Assembly: GCA_937929875.1 (NCBI GenBank)
Contig: CALFUP010000039.1
Span: 1 to 44,290 of the forward strand
Length of the DNA stretch: 44,290 nucleotides
Direction: 5' to 3'
From: an uncultured Cocleimonas sp.
Lineage (GTDB): Bacteria > Pseudomonadota > Gammaproteobacteria > Thiotrichales > Thiotrichaceae
Shown here: one piece after another, positions 8,595 to 19,600 of the stretch
Position numbering within the stretch: position 1 is the first letter of the stretch
Layout: each line of letters begins with the position of its first letter
Position numbers and translations under genes: made by a program
The notes under the pieces: generated by a model
What the model was told of the DNA's origin: nothing
What the model saw: only the letters and a program-made list of their open reading frames with translations
Databases searched by the model: none

Positions 8595-9239
8595 ATGCAA
8601 AACGACAACCCTGAAAATATGGAAAAACAAAAAGTAGTCCTCGCCAGTGGTAACGCTGGCAAACTTCGTGAGTTTTTTCATATTTTAGGTGATGTCGGTT
8701 TTGAGGTTGTTGCTCAATCAGATTATCAGGTCACTGATGTTCCTGAGACAGGTCTTAGCTTTGTTGAAAACGCAATAATCAAAGCCCGTAATGCATCTTT
8801 ACAAACGGGCTTACCTGCTTTGGCGGATGACTCAGGAATAGAGGTTGATGCTTTATTAGGTCGACCTGGAATCTATTCGGCACGTTACGCTAAAATGAGT
8901 AATGCTGATAAGGGCAATGTTGACAAAAACGAAGCGAATAATATTCAATTGCTTAAAGAAATGAAGAATATTCCAACAGAACAACGTTCTGCTCGTTTTC
9001 GCTGTTGTATCGTTTACATGCGTCACGCAAAAGATCCTTCGCCGTTAATAGCAGATGGAAGTTGGGAGGGTGTGATTATGACAAAGCCTTCTGGTGCTGG
9101 TGGTTTTGGCTATGACCCTTTATTCTTTGTGCCATCACATGGTATTAGTGCTGCTGAACTTAATGCTGATGAAAAAAATAAAATCAGTCATCGCGGCAAA
9201 GCTTTACAGACAATGCTTCGTTTAATGAAAGGTAATTAA
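8595..9239 (+). CDS. rdgB: dITP/XTP pyrophosphatase
   Basis: House-cleaning nucleotide pyrophosphatase (Ham1/RdgB) that hydrolyses dITP, XTP and related non-canonical purine triphosphates to monophosphates. Recognised by [15 protein letters not shown] at residues 13-27, [43 protein letters not shown], and the C-terminal [15 protein letters not shown] with ISHRGKAL. The full length is 214 residues. A second ATG at codon 9 ([10 protein letters not shown]) would give an N-terminus closer to the E. coli protein and could be the true start. Located 52 bases after rph; rph-rdgB pairs are common in bacteria. The next gene starts two bases after its stop. Confidence 0.95.
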   Translation: MQNDNPENMEKQKVVLASGNAGKLREFFHILGDVGFEVVAQSDYQVTDVPETGLSFVENAIIKARNASLQTGLPALADDSGIEVDALLGRPGIYSARYAKMSNADKGNVDKNEANNIQLLKEMKNIPTEQRSARFRCCIVYMRHAKDPSPLIADGSWEGVIMTKPSGAGGFGYDPLFFVPSHGISAAELNADEKNKISHRGKALQTMLRLMKGN

Positions 9240-9241
9240 AC

Positions 9242-9973
9242 ATGGTTAACATCCTACTTTATATCCGCTCTTTATTTTATTGGATAGGACTCTTTCTAAG
9301 TTTAATCACTGTGGGATTAATGACGCCTTTCTTGATGCCTTTCCCTCGCGAGACTTGTTATCGCTTTCTAGTACCTTGGTGTCATTTTAATGTTTGGTGG
9401 GTAAAATTTACTTGTGGAATTAAATATAACGTCATCGGGAAAGAAAATATCGACCTGAAAAATAACGGTATTATTCTTGGAAATCATCAATCGACCTGGG
9501 AAACCATGTTCATCCCAACCATATTTCCTCCTATCTCTTGGATTCTTAAAAAAGAGCTATTTAAACTCCCGTTTTTTGGCTGGGCACTATCCTTAGTTCG
9601 ACCCATAGCAATTGATCGTAATGCGGGTAAATCGTCGGTTGAGCAAATTAAGACCAATGGCAAAGAACGTTTAGAACAAGGAAACTGGGTCTGCATTTTC
9701 CCCGAAGGTACTAGAGTTAAACCGGGTGTTAAAGCTAAATACCGAATGGGTGGCGCATTATTGGCAAAGCACTCTGGTTACCCGGTGTATCCACTAGCTC
9801 ACAATGCAGGTGAATTTTGGCCTCGCCATAGCTTTATCAAATACCCTGGTACAATTACCGTTAGCATTGGCAAACCGTTCAGCGTAGATGACTTAAAACC
9901 TGATGAAATCAATGATAAAGTTCGAGCATGGATTAATGCTGAGATTGCTAAAATGCCTCTCGATAAAAAGTAG
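9242..9973 (+). CDS. plsC: 1-acyl-sn-glycerol-3-phosphate acyltransferase
   Basis: Adds the second acyl chain to lysophosphatidic acid in phospholipid synthesis. An N-terminal hydrophobic segment (YIRSLFYWIGLFLSLITVGLMTPFLMPF) anchors it to the inner membrane. Acyltransferase motif I appears as NHQSTWET near residues 81-88, with Glu in place of the usual Asp of HX4D, a variant I recall from some proteobacterial relatives. Motif II is LVRPIAIDRN and motif III is FPEGTRV, followed by PLAHNAGEFWP. Length 243 is normal. The start overlaps the end of rdgB (two-base gap), which points to translational coupling. Confidence 0.88.
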   Translation: MVNILLYIRSLFYWIGLFLSLITVGLMTPFLMPFPRETCYRFLVPWCHFNVWWVKFTCGIKYNVIGKENIDLKNNGIILGNHQSTWETMFIPTIFPPISWILKKELFKLPFFGWALSLVRPIAIDRNAGKSSVEQIKTNGKERLEQGNWVCIFPEGTRVKPGVKAKYRMGGALLAKHSGYPVYPLAHNAGEFWPRHSFIKYPGTITVSIGKPFSVDDLKPDEINDKVRAWINAEIAKMPLDKK

Positions 9974-10031
9974 TTAATTAAAATACAACTTTTAACAACT
10001 ATAAAGAAACATCAAATAGTAATCTAAAATG

Positions 10032-10048
10032 ACACCCCCCTACTTTTT
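10032..10048 (-). repeat. G-tract repeat, copy 2
   Basis: AAAAAGTAGGGGGGTGT on the minus strand, followed by CATTTTAGA. It lies between plsC and the CAP-domain gene, with the G-strand antisense to both. Confidence 0.85.
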
Positions 10049-10153
10049 ATATTATTTTGTATAGTTATCCTACTTAGAAGATTGGTATTAGCTTTCATCT
10101 GAATACCAGTAAGAAATTGTTTAATCTTGTTTTATATAAACTCTAATAAAAAT

Positions 10154-10894
10154 ATGAAAATTCAAATACTTAAACCCATTCTATTATCTGTATTTACTTG
10201 CTCACTGTTAGTGGCATGTTCGGTTGATCAAAAACCACCAATAAACTCTAAAGATGTAACAAGCGATTCGATAAAAGTACCGAACACACCTGACAATTAT
10301 CCCCCTATGATTTCAAATCCTGAGGATATTGTTTTGCCACCGGCGAAATATGTCGAACCACAGACAGACTATAATCCACCGCCTCAAGTGATCTTGCCAA
10401 AAACAAAAGCTCAATTAACAAGAAAGCAATTATTTGCAGGCACCCTGAAAGCACACAATGGTGTTCGTGCTAAGCATGGACTTCAACCATTGAAATGGTC
10501 AGACAAACTTGCTGATTATTCTCAACAATGGGCTAACCATTTGGGTAAAGGTAACAGCTGTAAAATGTATCATCGAAGTGGTTCACCTAAGCATGGGGAG
10601 AACCTATATATCTCTAGTCCTGTTATTTGGAGAGTCGGCAATAAAGAAGTCAGTCGTGAAAGAAACCGGGTAACTATTGAAGATGTCGTAAAAGTCTGGA
10701 CGGATGAAGAACGATGGTACAACTACAAAAATAACAGCTGCCAACCAGGGCAACAATGCGGTCACTATACTCAAATCGTTTGGCGAGAAACAACAGAAGT
10801 GGGTTGTGCAGTAAAATATTGTGGAGACCAATCACAAAACTGGGTGTGTAGTTATAATCCTCCTGGTAATTATGTCGGTAAAAGACCTTACTAA
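10154..10894 (+). CDS. CAP/SCP-superfamily lipoprotein
   Basis: Secreted cysteine-rich-secretory-protein-like (CAP) domain protein. Starting at 10154 gives MKIQILKPILLSVFTCSLLVACS, a lipoprotein signal with lipobox LVAC and the lipidated cysteine at residue 22; the longer frame would add nine unlikely residues. Residues about 30-95 form a Pro/Asn-rich linker. The CAP domain follows: LKAHNGVRAKHGLQPLKWSDKLADYSQQWANHL, GENLY, then both family signatures, HYTQIVWRET and WVCSYNPPGNY. Several cysteines (NSCQPGQQCGH, GCAVKYCG) could form disulfides. The function of bacterial CAP lipoproteins is poorly defined. The protein is probably anchored to the outer membrane. Confidence 0.85.
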   Translation: MKIQILKPILLSVFTCSLLVACSVDQKPPINSKDVTSDSIKVPNTPDNYPPMISNPEDIVLPPAKYVEPQTDYNPPPQVILPKTKAQLTRKQLFAGTLKAHNGVRAKHGLQPLKWSDKLADYSQQWANHLGKGNSCKMYHRSGSPKHGENLYISSPVIWRVGNKEVSRERNRVTIEDVVKVWTDEERWYNYKNNSCQPGQQCGHYTQIVWRETTEVGCAVKYCGDQSQNWVCSYNPPGNYVGKRPY

Positions 10895-10922
10895 AATATG
10901 AATCGTAATAGACAAGCACCCA

Positions 10923-10956
10923 TTGATTGAGGTTTATCAAGAGTTTTTTATTTTTT
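10923..10956 (+). terminator. Weak rho-independent terminator after the CAP gene
   Basis: A short stem TTGAT/ATCAA (10923-10927 with 10936-10940) is followed by GAGTTTTTTATTTTTT. The T-rich tail is good but the stem is only five AT-rich pairs, so the call is tentative. Confidence 0.3.
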
Positions 10957-11067
10957 GTGATTGTATTCAGAATAAAACCAATAGTTGTTAATATAAACGT
11001 AATGAAAACTCCGTACTTAAATGATTCTCTATTTAAAATGAGTAATACAAAGTCTTAGCGGATCCAT

Positions 11068-11083
11068 AAAAAGTAGGGGGTGT
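11068..11083 (+). repeat. G-tract repeat, copy 3
   Basis: AAAAAGTAGGGGGTGT followed by C; one G shorter than the usual form. It lies in the convergent gap between the CAP gene and pbpC. Confidence 0.8.
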
Positions 11084-11115
11084 CACATTAATCGCTCTTA
11101 ATAGTAAGAGTCCCT

Positions 11116-13500
11116 CTATCTTCTCAATACCTCAAAAGGTCGTTCAATACGATTACCTTTCTCATCTACCAGTGTGAGTTTATGCTTTCCCGCCGCTATC
11201 CAGATCGCTTGTTCATGATAAGTTTTAGTCGTGCCTATAAAGTCATCATTTACGTGCCAAAATAACTTCGTATCGGGATTACTATGGATTGCCTGAAATA
11301 CCGTTTTTCCCGTTTTATTTGCTAAGTCTTTAGGAATGTATATTTGCGTATTGTGTCGCGGATAAATCACGGAAATAGGGCTTTGCTGAAGATCTTGTTG
11401 CTCTGTTTTTACTAGTTCACAATCTTTTCGCCATTTGGGTAACACTTTGTAGTCGGCGTGAAACTGTTGATAAAAATAGGCTTGCTCAGGTGGTAAAACA
11501 AACCAGTTTTGATGATCCATATTACTCACTGTTTCACAGTTACTATGCACTCGTAAAATTTCATTTTGAGTATTTAAACTCGTTTGTTTTTCTAAATGCA
11601 CGCGTTGATGATTGGGCGACACCCGAGAAAAATGACTTTTCGCAGGAATCAGATACTCCGTACTTTCGCAAAACTCATTGGCGAGATAACCATCATTTTT
11701 GCAAATTGAAACGCTTTTCATTTGTTCCACGGGTTTTCTAAACCACTTAGCATCGAGCGATAAACGATTAAACATATCGAACAATATCGGTGCGGCGACT
11801 TTTACCCCTGTCATGCCTTGGCGGCCTTCACCCGCTGCATTACCAACCCAAACGCCAATGGTGTATTTTGGCGTGGTACCAATTGCCCACGCATCACGAT
11901 GGCCAAAACTGGTGCCCGTCTTCCAGGCTATTTTATGGGTGCTATCAAAACGCTTCCAATACGCCTCTGTTCCTGGTCGACCGACTTCTAACAATGCTTG
12001 CAAAGTCATCCAAGCCGTCGCGGTGCTGTGTTGTTGTTTTCTCTCGGTATCGGTTTTTGACCCTTTTAACACTTTGCTTTGATAGTAATTATCGCTACTC
12101 GTACCCACACCTTGTTGCGATCGATTAGCGAGATTCGCGTACATGCTGGTTAGTTCCCACAATGAACCTTCGGCACCACCTAAAATTAAGGGCAGACCAT
12201 ATTCATGAGATCGGCGATGCAGGGTGCTCATACCCATCTCTCGCAAGCTGGCTAAAAAGCGTTCGACGCCATGATAACTAAGCATATTGACCGCGGGTAT
12301 ATTTAGCGAACTGGCTAAGGCTTGTTTCGCTCGCACTGCACCACGATATTTACGATCAAAGTTTTTGGGTCTGTAGCCTGCGTAGCGAATGGGCGCATCC
12401 GCCACTAACATTTCTGGCAGTAATTCACCTTGTTCGATCATATTAGCGAACAAAAAAGGTTTTAGCGTACTGCCTGTACTTCGCGAGCGTTGGATTAAAT
12501 CTATCGCCTGTCCGTTTTGTAATTTGCCGCCAAGACTTGGAGCGTTGCCGATATAGGCTTGCGTTTCAAAGGTTTCATTATCAATCACTAATAACGATAA
12601 ATTATGAATATCCTTGAGCGCCAACAACTGCGCGTGGTGCTTCGCAATCTGATTTGCTTGGGCTTGTAAGCCATAGTTGATGGTGGTGTAGAAACGTTTT
12701 TGTTGTTGCTGTTGTTTCACCAACGTATCTAATAAATGCGGTGCCATTCGGGGCAAGCGCTTTGGTTTTAATGGCAGTGGTTCGGCAATGGCGAGCTGAT
12801 AATCTAGTTTGCTCAATTGCTTTTGCGCTAACAGACGTTTTAATAATCGATCACGCTTTTGCTTTAATTGAGTGCGTTTTCGACCCGGATGAATCAAAGC
12901 AGGGCTGTTGGGTAATACCGCTAACATGGCGCTTTCTGCCCATGATAACTGTTCGGGATTTCGCCCAAAATAACGCCACGATGCCGCTTCTAAACCGACC
13001 ACATTGCCACCAAAAGGAGCATAACTGGCGTAGAGTTTGAGTATGTGCTGTTTATCAAAACGTGTTTCTAAACGTAGAGCTTGAAACGCTTCGAGTGCTT
13101 TTTGAGTCATCGTGCGTGGTGGATTTTTACCTGCGAGTCTAATCACTTGCATTGATAAGGTGCTGCCACCGCTAACGACACGACCAGCATTAAGATTTAA
13201 TTTAATCGCACGACCAATCGCTAAAGGATCAATACCAATATGACTATAAAAGCGTTTGTCTTCAAAAGCGACAATGCTTATCTTAAATTTTTTAGGCAAC
13301 GTTTTTACAGGGGGAAATCGCCATTGCCCGTCTTTAGCGATATGAGCGCCAAGCAGTTGGCCTTCTTTACTTAATAACACGCCCGAAACGGGAGCTTTAA
13401 ATAAGGGTTTCGGTAAGCAGTAATAAAACCAAACAGCCAAGATACATAGCGATGCTAGTAGCAGATATGTTTTTGGCTTATTTTTTAATGAAATATTCAC
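11116..13500 (-). CDS. pbpC: Penicillin-binding protein 1C (bifunctional transglycosylase/transpeptidase-like)
   Basis: Periplasmic peptidoglycan enzyme held by one N-terminal helix (TYLLLASLCILAVWFYY). The GT51 glycosyltransferase domain has catalytic Glu80 in AFEDKRFYSHIGID, then SGGSTLSMQVIRL and SWAESAMLAVLPNSP. The penicillin-binding domain carries all three active-site motifs: S344-T-L-K347, S398-L-N400 and KTGT at 527-530. The last 200 or so residues match the C-terminal domain special to PbpC (GYLANEFCE...FVLPPEQAYFY...). Length 794 is close to family size. It lies downstream of the alpha-2-macroglobulin gene on the same strand, the well-known yfhM-pbpC partnership. Confidence 0.95.
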   Translation of the reverse strand: MNISLKNKPKTYLLLASLCILAVWFYYCLPKPLFKAPVSGVLLSKEGQLLGAHIAKDGQWRFPPVKTLPKKFKISIVAFEDKRFYSHIGIDPLAIGRAIKLNLNAGRVVSGGSTLSMQVIRLAGKNPPRTMTQKALEAFQALRLETRFDKQHILKLYASYAPFGGNVVGLEAASWRYFGRNPEQLSWAESAMLAVLPNSPALIHPGRKRTQLKQKRDRLLKRLLAQKQLSKLDYQLAIAEPLPLKPKRLPRMAPHLLDTLVKQQQQQKRFYTTINYGLQAQANQIAKHHAQLLALKDIHNLSLLVIDNETFETQAYIGNAPSLGGKLQNGQAIDLIQRSRSTGSTLKPFLFANMIEQGELLPEMLVADAPIRYAGYRPKNFDRKYRGAVRAKQALASSLNIPAVNMLSYHGVERFLASLREMGMSTLHRRSHEYGLPLILGGAEGSLWELTSMYANLANRSQQGVGTSSDNYYQSKVLKGSKTDTERKQQHSTATAWMTLQALLEVGRPGTEAYWKRFDSTHKIAWKTGTSFGHRDAWAIGTTPKYTIGVWVGNAAGEGRQGMTGVKVAAPILFDMFNRLSLDAKWFRKPVEQMKSVSICKNDGYLANEFCESTEYLIPAKSHFSRVSPNHQRVHLEKQTSLNTQNEILRVHSNCETVSNMDHQNWFVLPPEQAYFYQQFHADYKVLPKWRKDCELVKTEQQDLQQSPISVIYPRHNTQIYIPKDLANKTGKTVFQAIHSNPDTKLFWHVNDDFIGTTKTYHEQAIWIAAGKHKLTLVDEKGNRIERPFEVLRR

Positions 13501-13523
13501 TGTTTAGTTTGGAAAAATAGGTT

Positions 13524-13650
13524 CAAAAAGTGGGGTGCCTGCTTAGACTCCCTAGGAGTCAAGTAGGTAGTAGAATAATTACCGTAAGGGAATATCGGGG
13601 AACGCTGTAGTGTAGATATGAATTCCAAAAGGACACCCCCCCACTTTTTG
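13524..13650. repeat. REPIN-like inverted pair of G-tract repeats (copies 4 and 5)
   Basis: Copy 4 (13525-13538, plus) reads AAAAAGTGGGGTGC; copy 5 (13633-13649, minus) reads AAAAAGTGGGGGGGTGT. They face each other across 94 bases. The spacer holds two hairpins: GACTCC-CTA-GGAGTC (13546-13560) and GGTAGT-AGAATA-ATTACC. The whole unit fills the gap between the alpha-2-macroglobulin and pbpC genes and leaves little room for anything else. Confidence 0.65.
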
Positions 13651-13656
13651 AACGTT

Positions 13657-16600
13657 TTATTGAGCGCTTTCTGCGGCTGCTTCCACAGCCGACTCTACAA
13701 CTGATTCAATCGCTTCCACCGCTTCAATAGGCTTAGGTTCTGCACCAGATATTTCTTTGACAATATCCAACCAACGTCCTTTTTGAGTTGCTTTGATATT
13801 GCCGTCATACATGGCTTCGGCAGAAATTGCGGGCTGATAATAACGGCCTTGATATGATGCGTTCGCTTGTAATTTGAACGTCTTTGATTCTCCTTTCTTC
13901 AACGGGAAATAATAGTGAATGCGGTCATCTCGTAAGTCGCGATAATCGTATTTGCTCTTATTACTTGCTTGTTCGGTCGATGACAATATTTCTAAACCGG
14001 CTGCCGCAGGAATAGTCAGCGCAATATTTTCAACGGTGAAGTTATTGGTATTGCGCACGGTCACCGAGATCATGGTGTCGTTTCCTTGCACTACTCTCCA
14101 AGCAGATTGGTTCGATACAGTTTCCCATTTCTTCTTATCGTCATCTGAACGGCTGGCAAAACTCACCGTCATATCCAAGCCTTTTTCTTGGGTGATTTCA
14201 TTTCCCGCTATAGGCACTCCGCTACTTAACAGGTTTGCAAATAACTTTACGTCACTGGTGTTTTCAACAGTCACCTTGGCATCTGCTTTTATTAAACGAG
14301 TGCTAATGAATGACTTTTTACTCTTAATGTCGGTAGCACTACCATCTTCATTTAATTTAGCACTGAAGCTACTGGTATCACCGTCTAAATAACGTGAAAC
14401 ACCCATCAACGCCCAAGCAATTCCTTGCGTGTTTTGATATTGATCGCCGCTCATTTGAGAGGCAATGCGCTCTAAAAGTTGATTCGCGTCTTGTTTTTTA
14501 TTCAACGCCACCAAGTTTTCAAGGCGTAAACCTAAATCACCTAAGGTTGAACTGAAAGTTCTGTCGCTCTGCTTAACTTCCGCTACATCTAATGACATAC
14601 CTTGAACCAGAGCTTGAGCAGCCGCAGGTTGCGAAGCGGCTTGATATGCAGAAGCGAGTAGCCAACGTCCTTTTTTGTTCAGACTTCTATTGCTTGTAGA
14701 TTCAGTAGTCGCGACATTTGCAGCTTCACGTAAACGATTCATGGCACCAAGTTGCGGCTTTCCAGCTAGTGCCAACACATATAAACGATAGGCTTGCACA
14801 TGCGAATACTCACTACTAGCAACCACATATTGTTGGGCTGCACTGCTTTGATAGTTCAGCCATTTACCTAATAAGCCAGTGGGTATGACATAGCCTAATT
14901 TTTGCGCTTCTAATAAAAAGTGCCCAGCATAAATACTTGCCCAGGCGTTGCTATTGTTTGCGCCGCCACCTGGCCAATAGGTTAGATCGCCCGAGGCTAA
15001 CTGAAAGCGTTGAAGCTTATCAATCGCGCTACGGATGTGATTCTCCGTTTCTAGCTTTTGCTTGTCACTTAGGTCAGTGACATTAGATAAATACAACTGC
15101 GGGAATACCGCCGAAGTCGTTTGCTCTAAACAGCCATGTGGGTATCGCACTAGATAACCCAAGCGCTTTTTAAGGTTAAGTGAAGGTACGGAGGATAATT
15201 CCAGCACTGCCTGATTAGTACCCGTCAAACCAAATGCATCAATTTTTTTGTCCCAAGATGTATTAGGTTCAATGACTTTCGTAACCGTTCGCGTGGTTTC
15301 TTGATTGGCGCGGCGAATATCCATATTCACTTCTTTTGAAGATGTATGTTCACCATTTGCTCCCGCAGTAACGGTAAAAGTCAGTTGTGTTTTGCCAGAT
15401 CTATGACCCGTTTTTATTTTTATAAACGCTGTTTTTTCACCTATTTTATCAATCTTAATCACCTGTTCATCGCTATCGACGGGGCTTACCAAGTCATCGG
15501 TTTTAATTGATACTTTTACTTCTTTTATCGCTTCATCCATTACAAATAAAGAGACCGGAACTGAGACACTTTCATCAGGCCCTAGCACTCTTGGCAAACT
15601 GGTTTGAAGCATTAATGGCTGACGCACAAAGATAGACTGCTGTGTTTTACCATAAGCTGCAGTGTCATCCGACGCATTACCTGCGACCAACATGACTCTT
15701 ACTGCTCCTAAATAGGGTGGTAGCTCAACTTCGTGTTCTGCTGTTTCACCTGCTTTTAGGTTAAACGGACCAAAGTATTTAACCACAGGTGGAAAACGGC
15801 GTTTTTTACTGTCATCGTCTTCATTCTCTTCTTCGTCACCACCACCGATGGCTAACATACGTTCTAATTTGCCACCATAAGCGCCGACAACATCGTCGAA
15901 CAAGTCCCAGGTTTTAATACCTAGCGCTTCTTTGCGATAAAAATAACGATGTAGGTTGGGTGTTTTAAACGATGTAAGCCCAAGCAAACCCTCATCCACA
16001 ACTGCTAAGGTATAGTTCATTGCAAAACCGTTGCTTTCACTGACTTTTACTTTTTGTTTAGATTCTGGTCGCCATTCATTACTCGCTTCAATTTTTGGTA
16101 GAAGGTAACTTTTTGGATTACTGACTTCAATAGGAATAATGCCGTACAAGCGGATTGGCCTGTCGTTACTTTTACCTTCATGCGGTTGTAAAAGCGTCAT
16201 GTGGACGTAGATATTCGGTGCCATTTTCTCCGTAATATTTATTTTGAATTGCACGCGGTTTTCTTGACCTTCTTTTTTTGCCGCTTGCTCAAAATCAACC
16301 CAACGCTGTTCTAATATTTGGCTGCCTGTTTCAACCGTTAACAAAGCACGACCTTGTGCGGCGGCTGGCAATTGAATAGTCGCTGTTTGTCCGACGCTAT
16401 AAGCGGATTTATCTGAGAACAGATTCAAACGACTCGCTGCACCGCTGCCTTCTTCTTGAGCGCGTCCTGCCCAACCTGGCCAGTCGATATAGACAGTTTT
16501 ACCGGTACAGTGATTTCCCTCCAAGTCACAGGCACGAATCAAATAGCGTCCCCATTGTGGATATTTAATTTGGAATTTCCACTCGCCAGATCCATCGGTG

Positions 16601-19600
16601 GTGTTCACAATGTCTTGTTGGAGTAGTTGTCTTTGTCTTTTATCAGCGTATTGCGCGAGTGAATCAGCAGACTTATCCCACCACCATTTCCAGTGTACTT
16701 TGTACAAACTCACCTGAACTTTATCCAGTGATACATCTTCGCCTTTAGCATTTAAGCTAGCCAAATTAACCGTGTGCATAATATCGGTTAGTAACATGCC
16801 TCGAGTAGCATCACCTTTTGGCAATTTTAAGCCGACGTAGTTTTCATAAGGATGATAATCAACACTACTGCGGCTGATACTAAATGCGCCACCTTCTTCA
16901 AATACGCGCGTGGTAAATTTAGCTTTCAACATGCCCGCCGGTTTGCCATCCACTTTGAGCGCTTTGTTAAAGCGTAAATATCCTTCTTCGTCTAAACGCC
17001 CTTTGAGTAATGCTTGGTCCTTACTGCGTAAGCTACGTGCTGGGTCATCGAAAACATAATCTGTGTACTTACCAAATTTTGTTTTCTTTTTATCAAATTT
17101 TACTGAGATATCGGCTTTTAATTTGTTGGCTGTTGCGCCATGTAACCATTGAGAATATAGGGTACCGCTTACTTCACCGTCTGAGCTGTATAGAACTTCT
17201 GCGTCTTTATTGTCTTTAGAAGTCCCTGCATCAGCACCGTCATCAGCTTTATTTTTAAAACTTAATTCTACTTTAAGACGATTCGGGCGCACTGTCTCAA
17301 TCATCAATGATTTACTAAAAGTGCTGCCACCAACAAAAGCTTTAACTAGCCAATTACCTGTTTGTGCTTTTTCAGCCGTTTTAAAGTTGAAGGCATAAAA
17401 GCCACCGACTGAATTTGTACTGGTTTTAGTTTTAACGATTCGACCTTGTGGATCGATTAACTGCATGGTTACAGGATATTTTTCTGGCAACTTAACTTTC
17501 TTAAGATCACTCGTTGATTTATTTTGCAGTACAAACGTTAAGAAAATATTATCACCAGGTCGCCATACCCCACGTTCACCATAGATGTAACCTTTTAGAC
17601 CTTTTTTGATTTTATCGCCACCGACATCAAAATGACTCACAGCCAACGCGGTCTTAGCATTTAATTTTAGATAAGTTGTATCTTCAAACTTTTTTGCCAC
17701 TAATAAGAAAGGTGTATCACTTAATTCTATATTGGCAAAACCTGAACCGTCTGAAGTACCCTCTGCTATGACTTGCCCTTGAAAATTACGAACTTCAAAC
17801 TCTGTACCTGTAAGTGGTTTTGCCGTTCGTATATCGGTTGATATAACTTGTAGATTGCCTTGCGCATCTTGCTTAGTAATTAAACCAATATTACTCGCAA
17901 TGAAGTTCTGACTTGATTCGGTTTTATTAGTACCATAACGGTAATAGGAATCTTTACAGGGATCATTACGATCCCCCCAGTTATAATTATTCGGGTTACT
18001 CCCTTCGTAATAATCGCTAATACCGTCCCAACCACTTGCTTCGCTAACACCGTAATCTTCCCAGTTTTGAATGGGGGGTATTTTCTGATCAGCTGCTGTC
18101 GTTGTGCTTGGACAAGAGTATGTTGAATGACGGCGTTTAATAGAAATTGATAAACGCAGCAGGCCGCCTGGGTGTTCTTTCATTAAATCCGTGACATTAA
18201 ATGAAAACCGATTCCATTGGTTTGGATCTGCAGGCTTTAATGGAATCGTTTTGCGCCATAGGTAACGACCACCGCGTTGTATTTCAGCCGAACCAGATAG
18301 ACCATTTAACTGTAAAAACTGAGCAATATTTTCTGGATAAATTTTGAAAGCTGTAACGTCTACTGAGTTTACACCAACCGCATCAAAAGGAATATCTAAC
18401 ACTGAGTTAGGTGGCAGTATTGAGCCTTTACCCGCAAACTTTATTTGAGGTTTTGTGTCATTAAAACTAACACTCTGTTCAACCTTTTCGCTTAATACCT
18501 TGTTACTATTTTTTGCTTTAATTCCTTTATGTAGTCGAACCGTATAGTTACCCGTTATATTGCGTTTGGGATAAATATTAATCACATTGCCAGTAATGCG
18601 CGTACTGTATTTATTCTTAGCCAGTTCAACCAAGCCCTTTAAATTTTGACTTCTATCTAATTCATCAGAAAAGCGCACTTCAACATAAGGAATACTTTGA
18701 GTAGAACCATGAATAACATTGATATTTGTAATTTCAAACGTATCTACACTGGGTATTGAAATATCCTTTTGGCCAGAGCCTTTAATATTAATGCTTTTGG
18801 TATTCCAAATGAGTTTTAGCGTACTTTCAAAACTGTCTCTCTTTATATCTCGAATTACAAAATTATGCTCTTTACCATTACTATCGTGAAGCCATTCAAT
18901 GGGTAACACTTGGTCTTGAAGTTTTGCCGTTAATATAGGAGGTACTGCTTTCTCGTTAATACTGTCCGACACTAAAAGTTGCCCCTTCAACATCATTTCA
19001 TCAGCGCTATCACTGATAGATGTTAAGCCAAACGTGTTGATTTGGTATTCCAAAGGAATCACGTTAAAGCTAAATTGAAAAGGAGCTACTTTTGCAGGTA
19101 CATCTTTTAAGCCTTTTGGCTTGATGCTAACTTTGTAATTAGTGCCTGGTAATAATGGCTCTTTTGGTTGCCATACAATTTTAGATTTGGATTTAAAGAT
19201 TGGTTTGCCATCAATTGCAGGAGAGATAAACATTACCTTGCTTGCGTCTTTATTAACTAAAGATTCATCCACCACATCTCGGTTGAAACTGATTTGAATA
19301 GGGCTATTCTTAGAAACGATACCCTGTGTATGAGTGCCACTTAATTTGTTCCAATTAAAAGGGTCTTGATTAGTATTTTTTTGTTCTGTGCTGTTTTGTT
19401 CTGTAATTACAACTACGTCTTCAGAAACCCCTTCTGCATCGTTTTGCAATTCACCATTTATTGGAATGGTTTGATCCTGCGATGACTGGTCTTCATTAGT
19501 TGCAGCGTTCAAATCAGAAGAAACTCTATCAGCGACCGCCTCAGCAGCCGTTTCTTGGGCTTTTTCAGATTTATTCTCCGTTGTGCCTCCTCCACAAGCA

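Noticed and set aside
11490-12128. Several plus-strand ORFs of 80-130 codons opposite pbpC
   Set aside because: They lie wholly inside pbpC on the other strand, overlap each other in different frames, and show no protein-like pattern.
13952-14392. 146-codon plus-strand ORF opposite the macroglobulin gene
   Set aside because: Shadow of a well-supported coding frame; no ribosome site or family resemblance.
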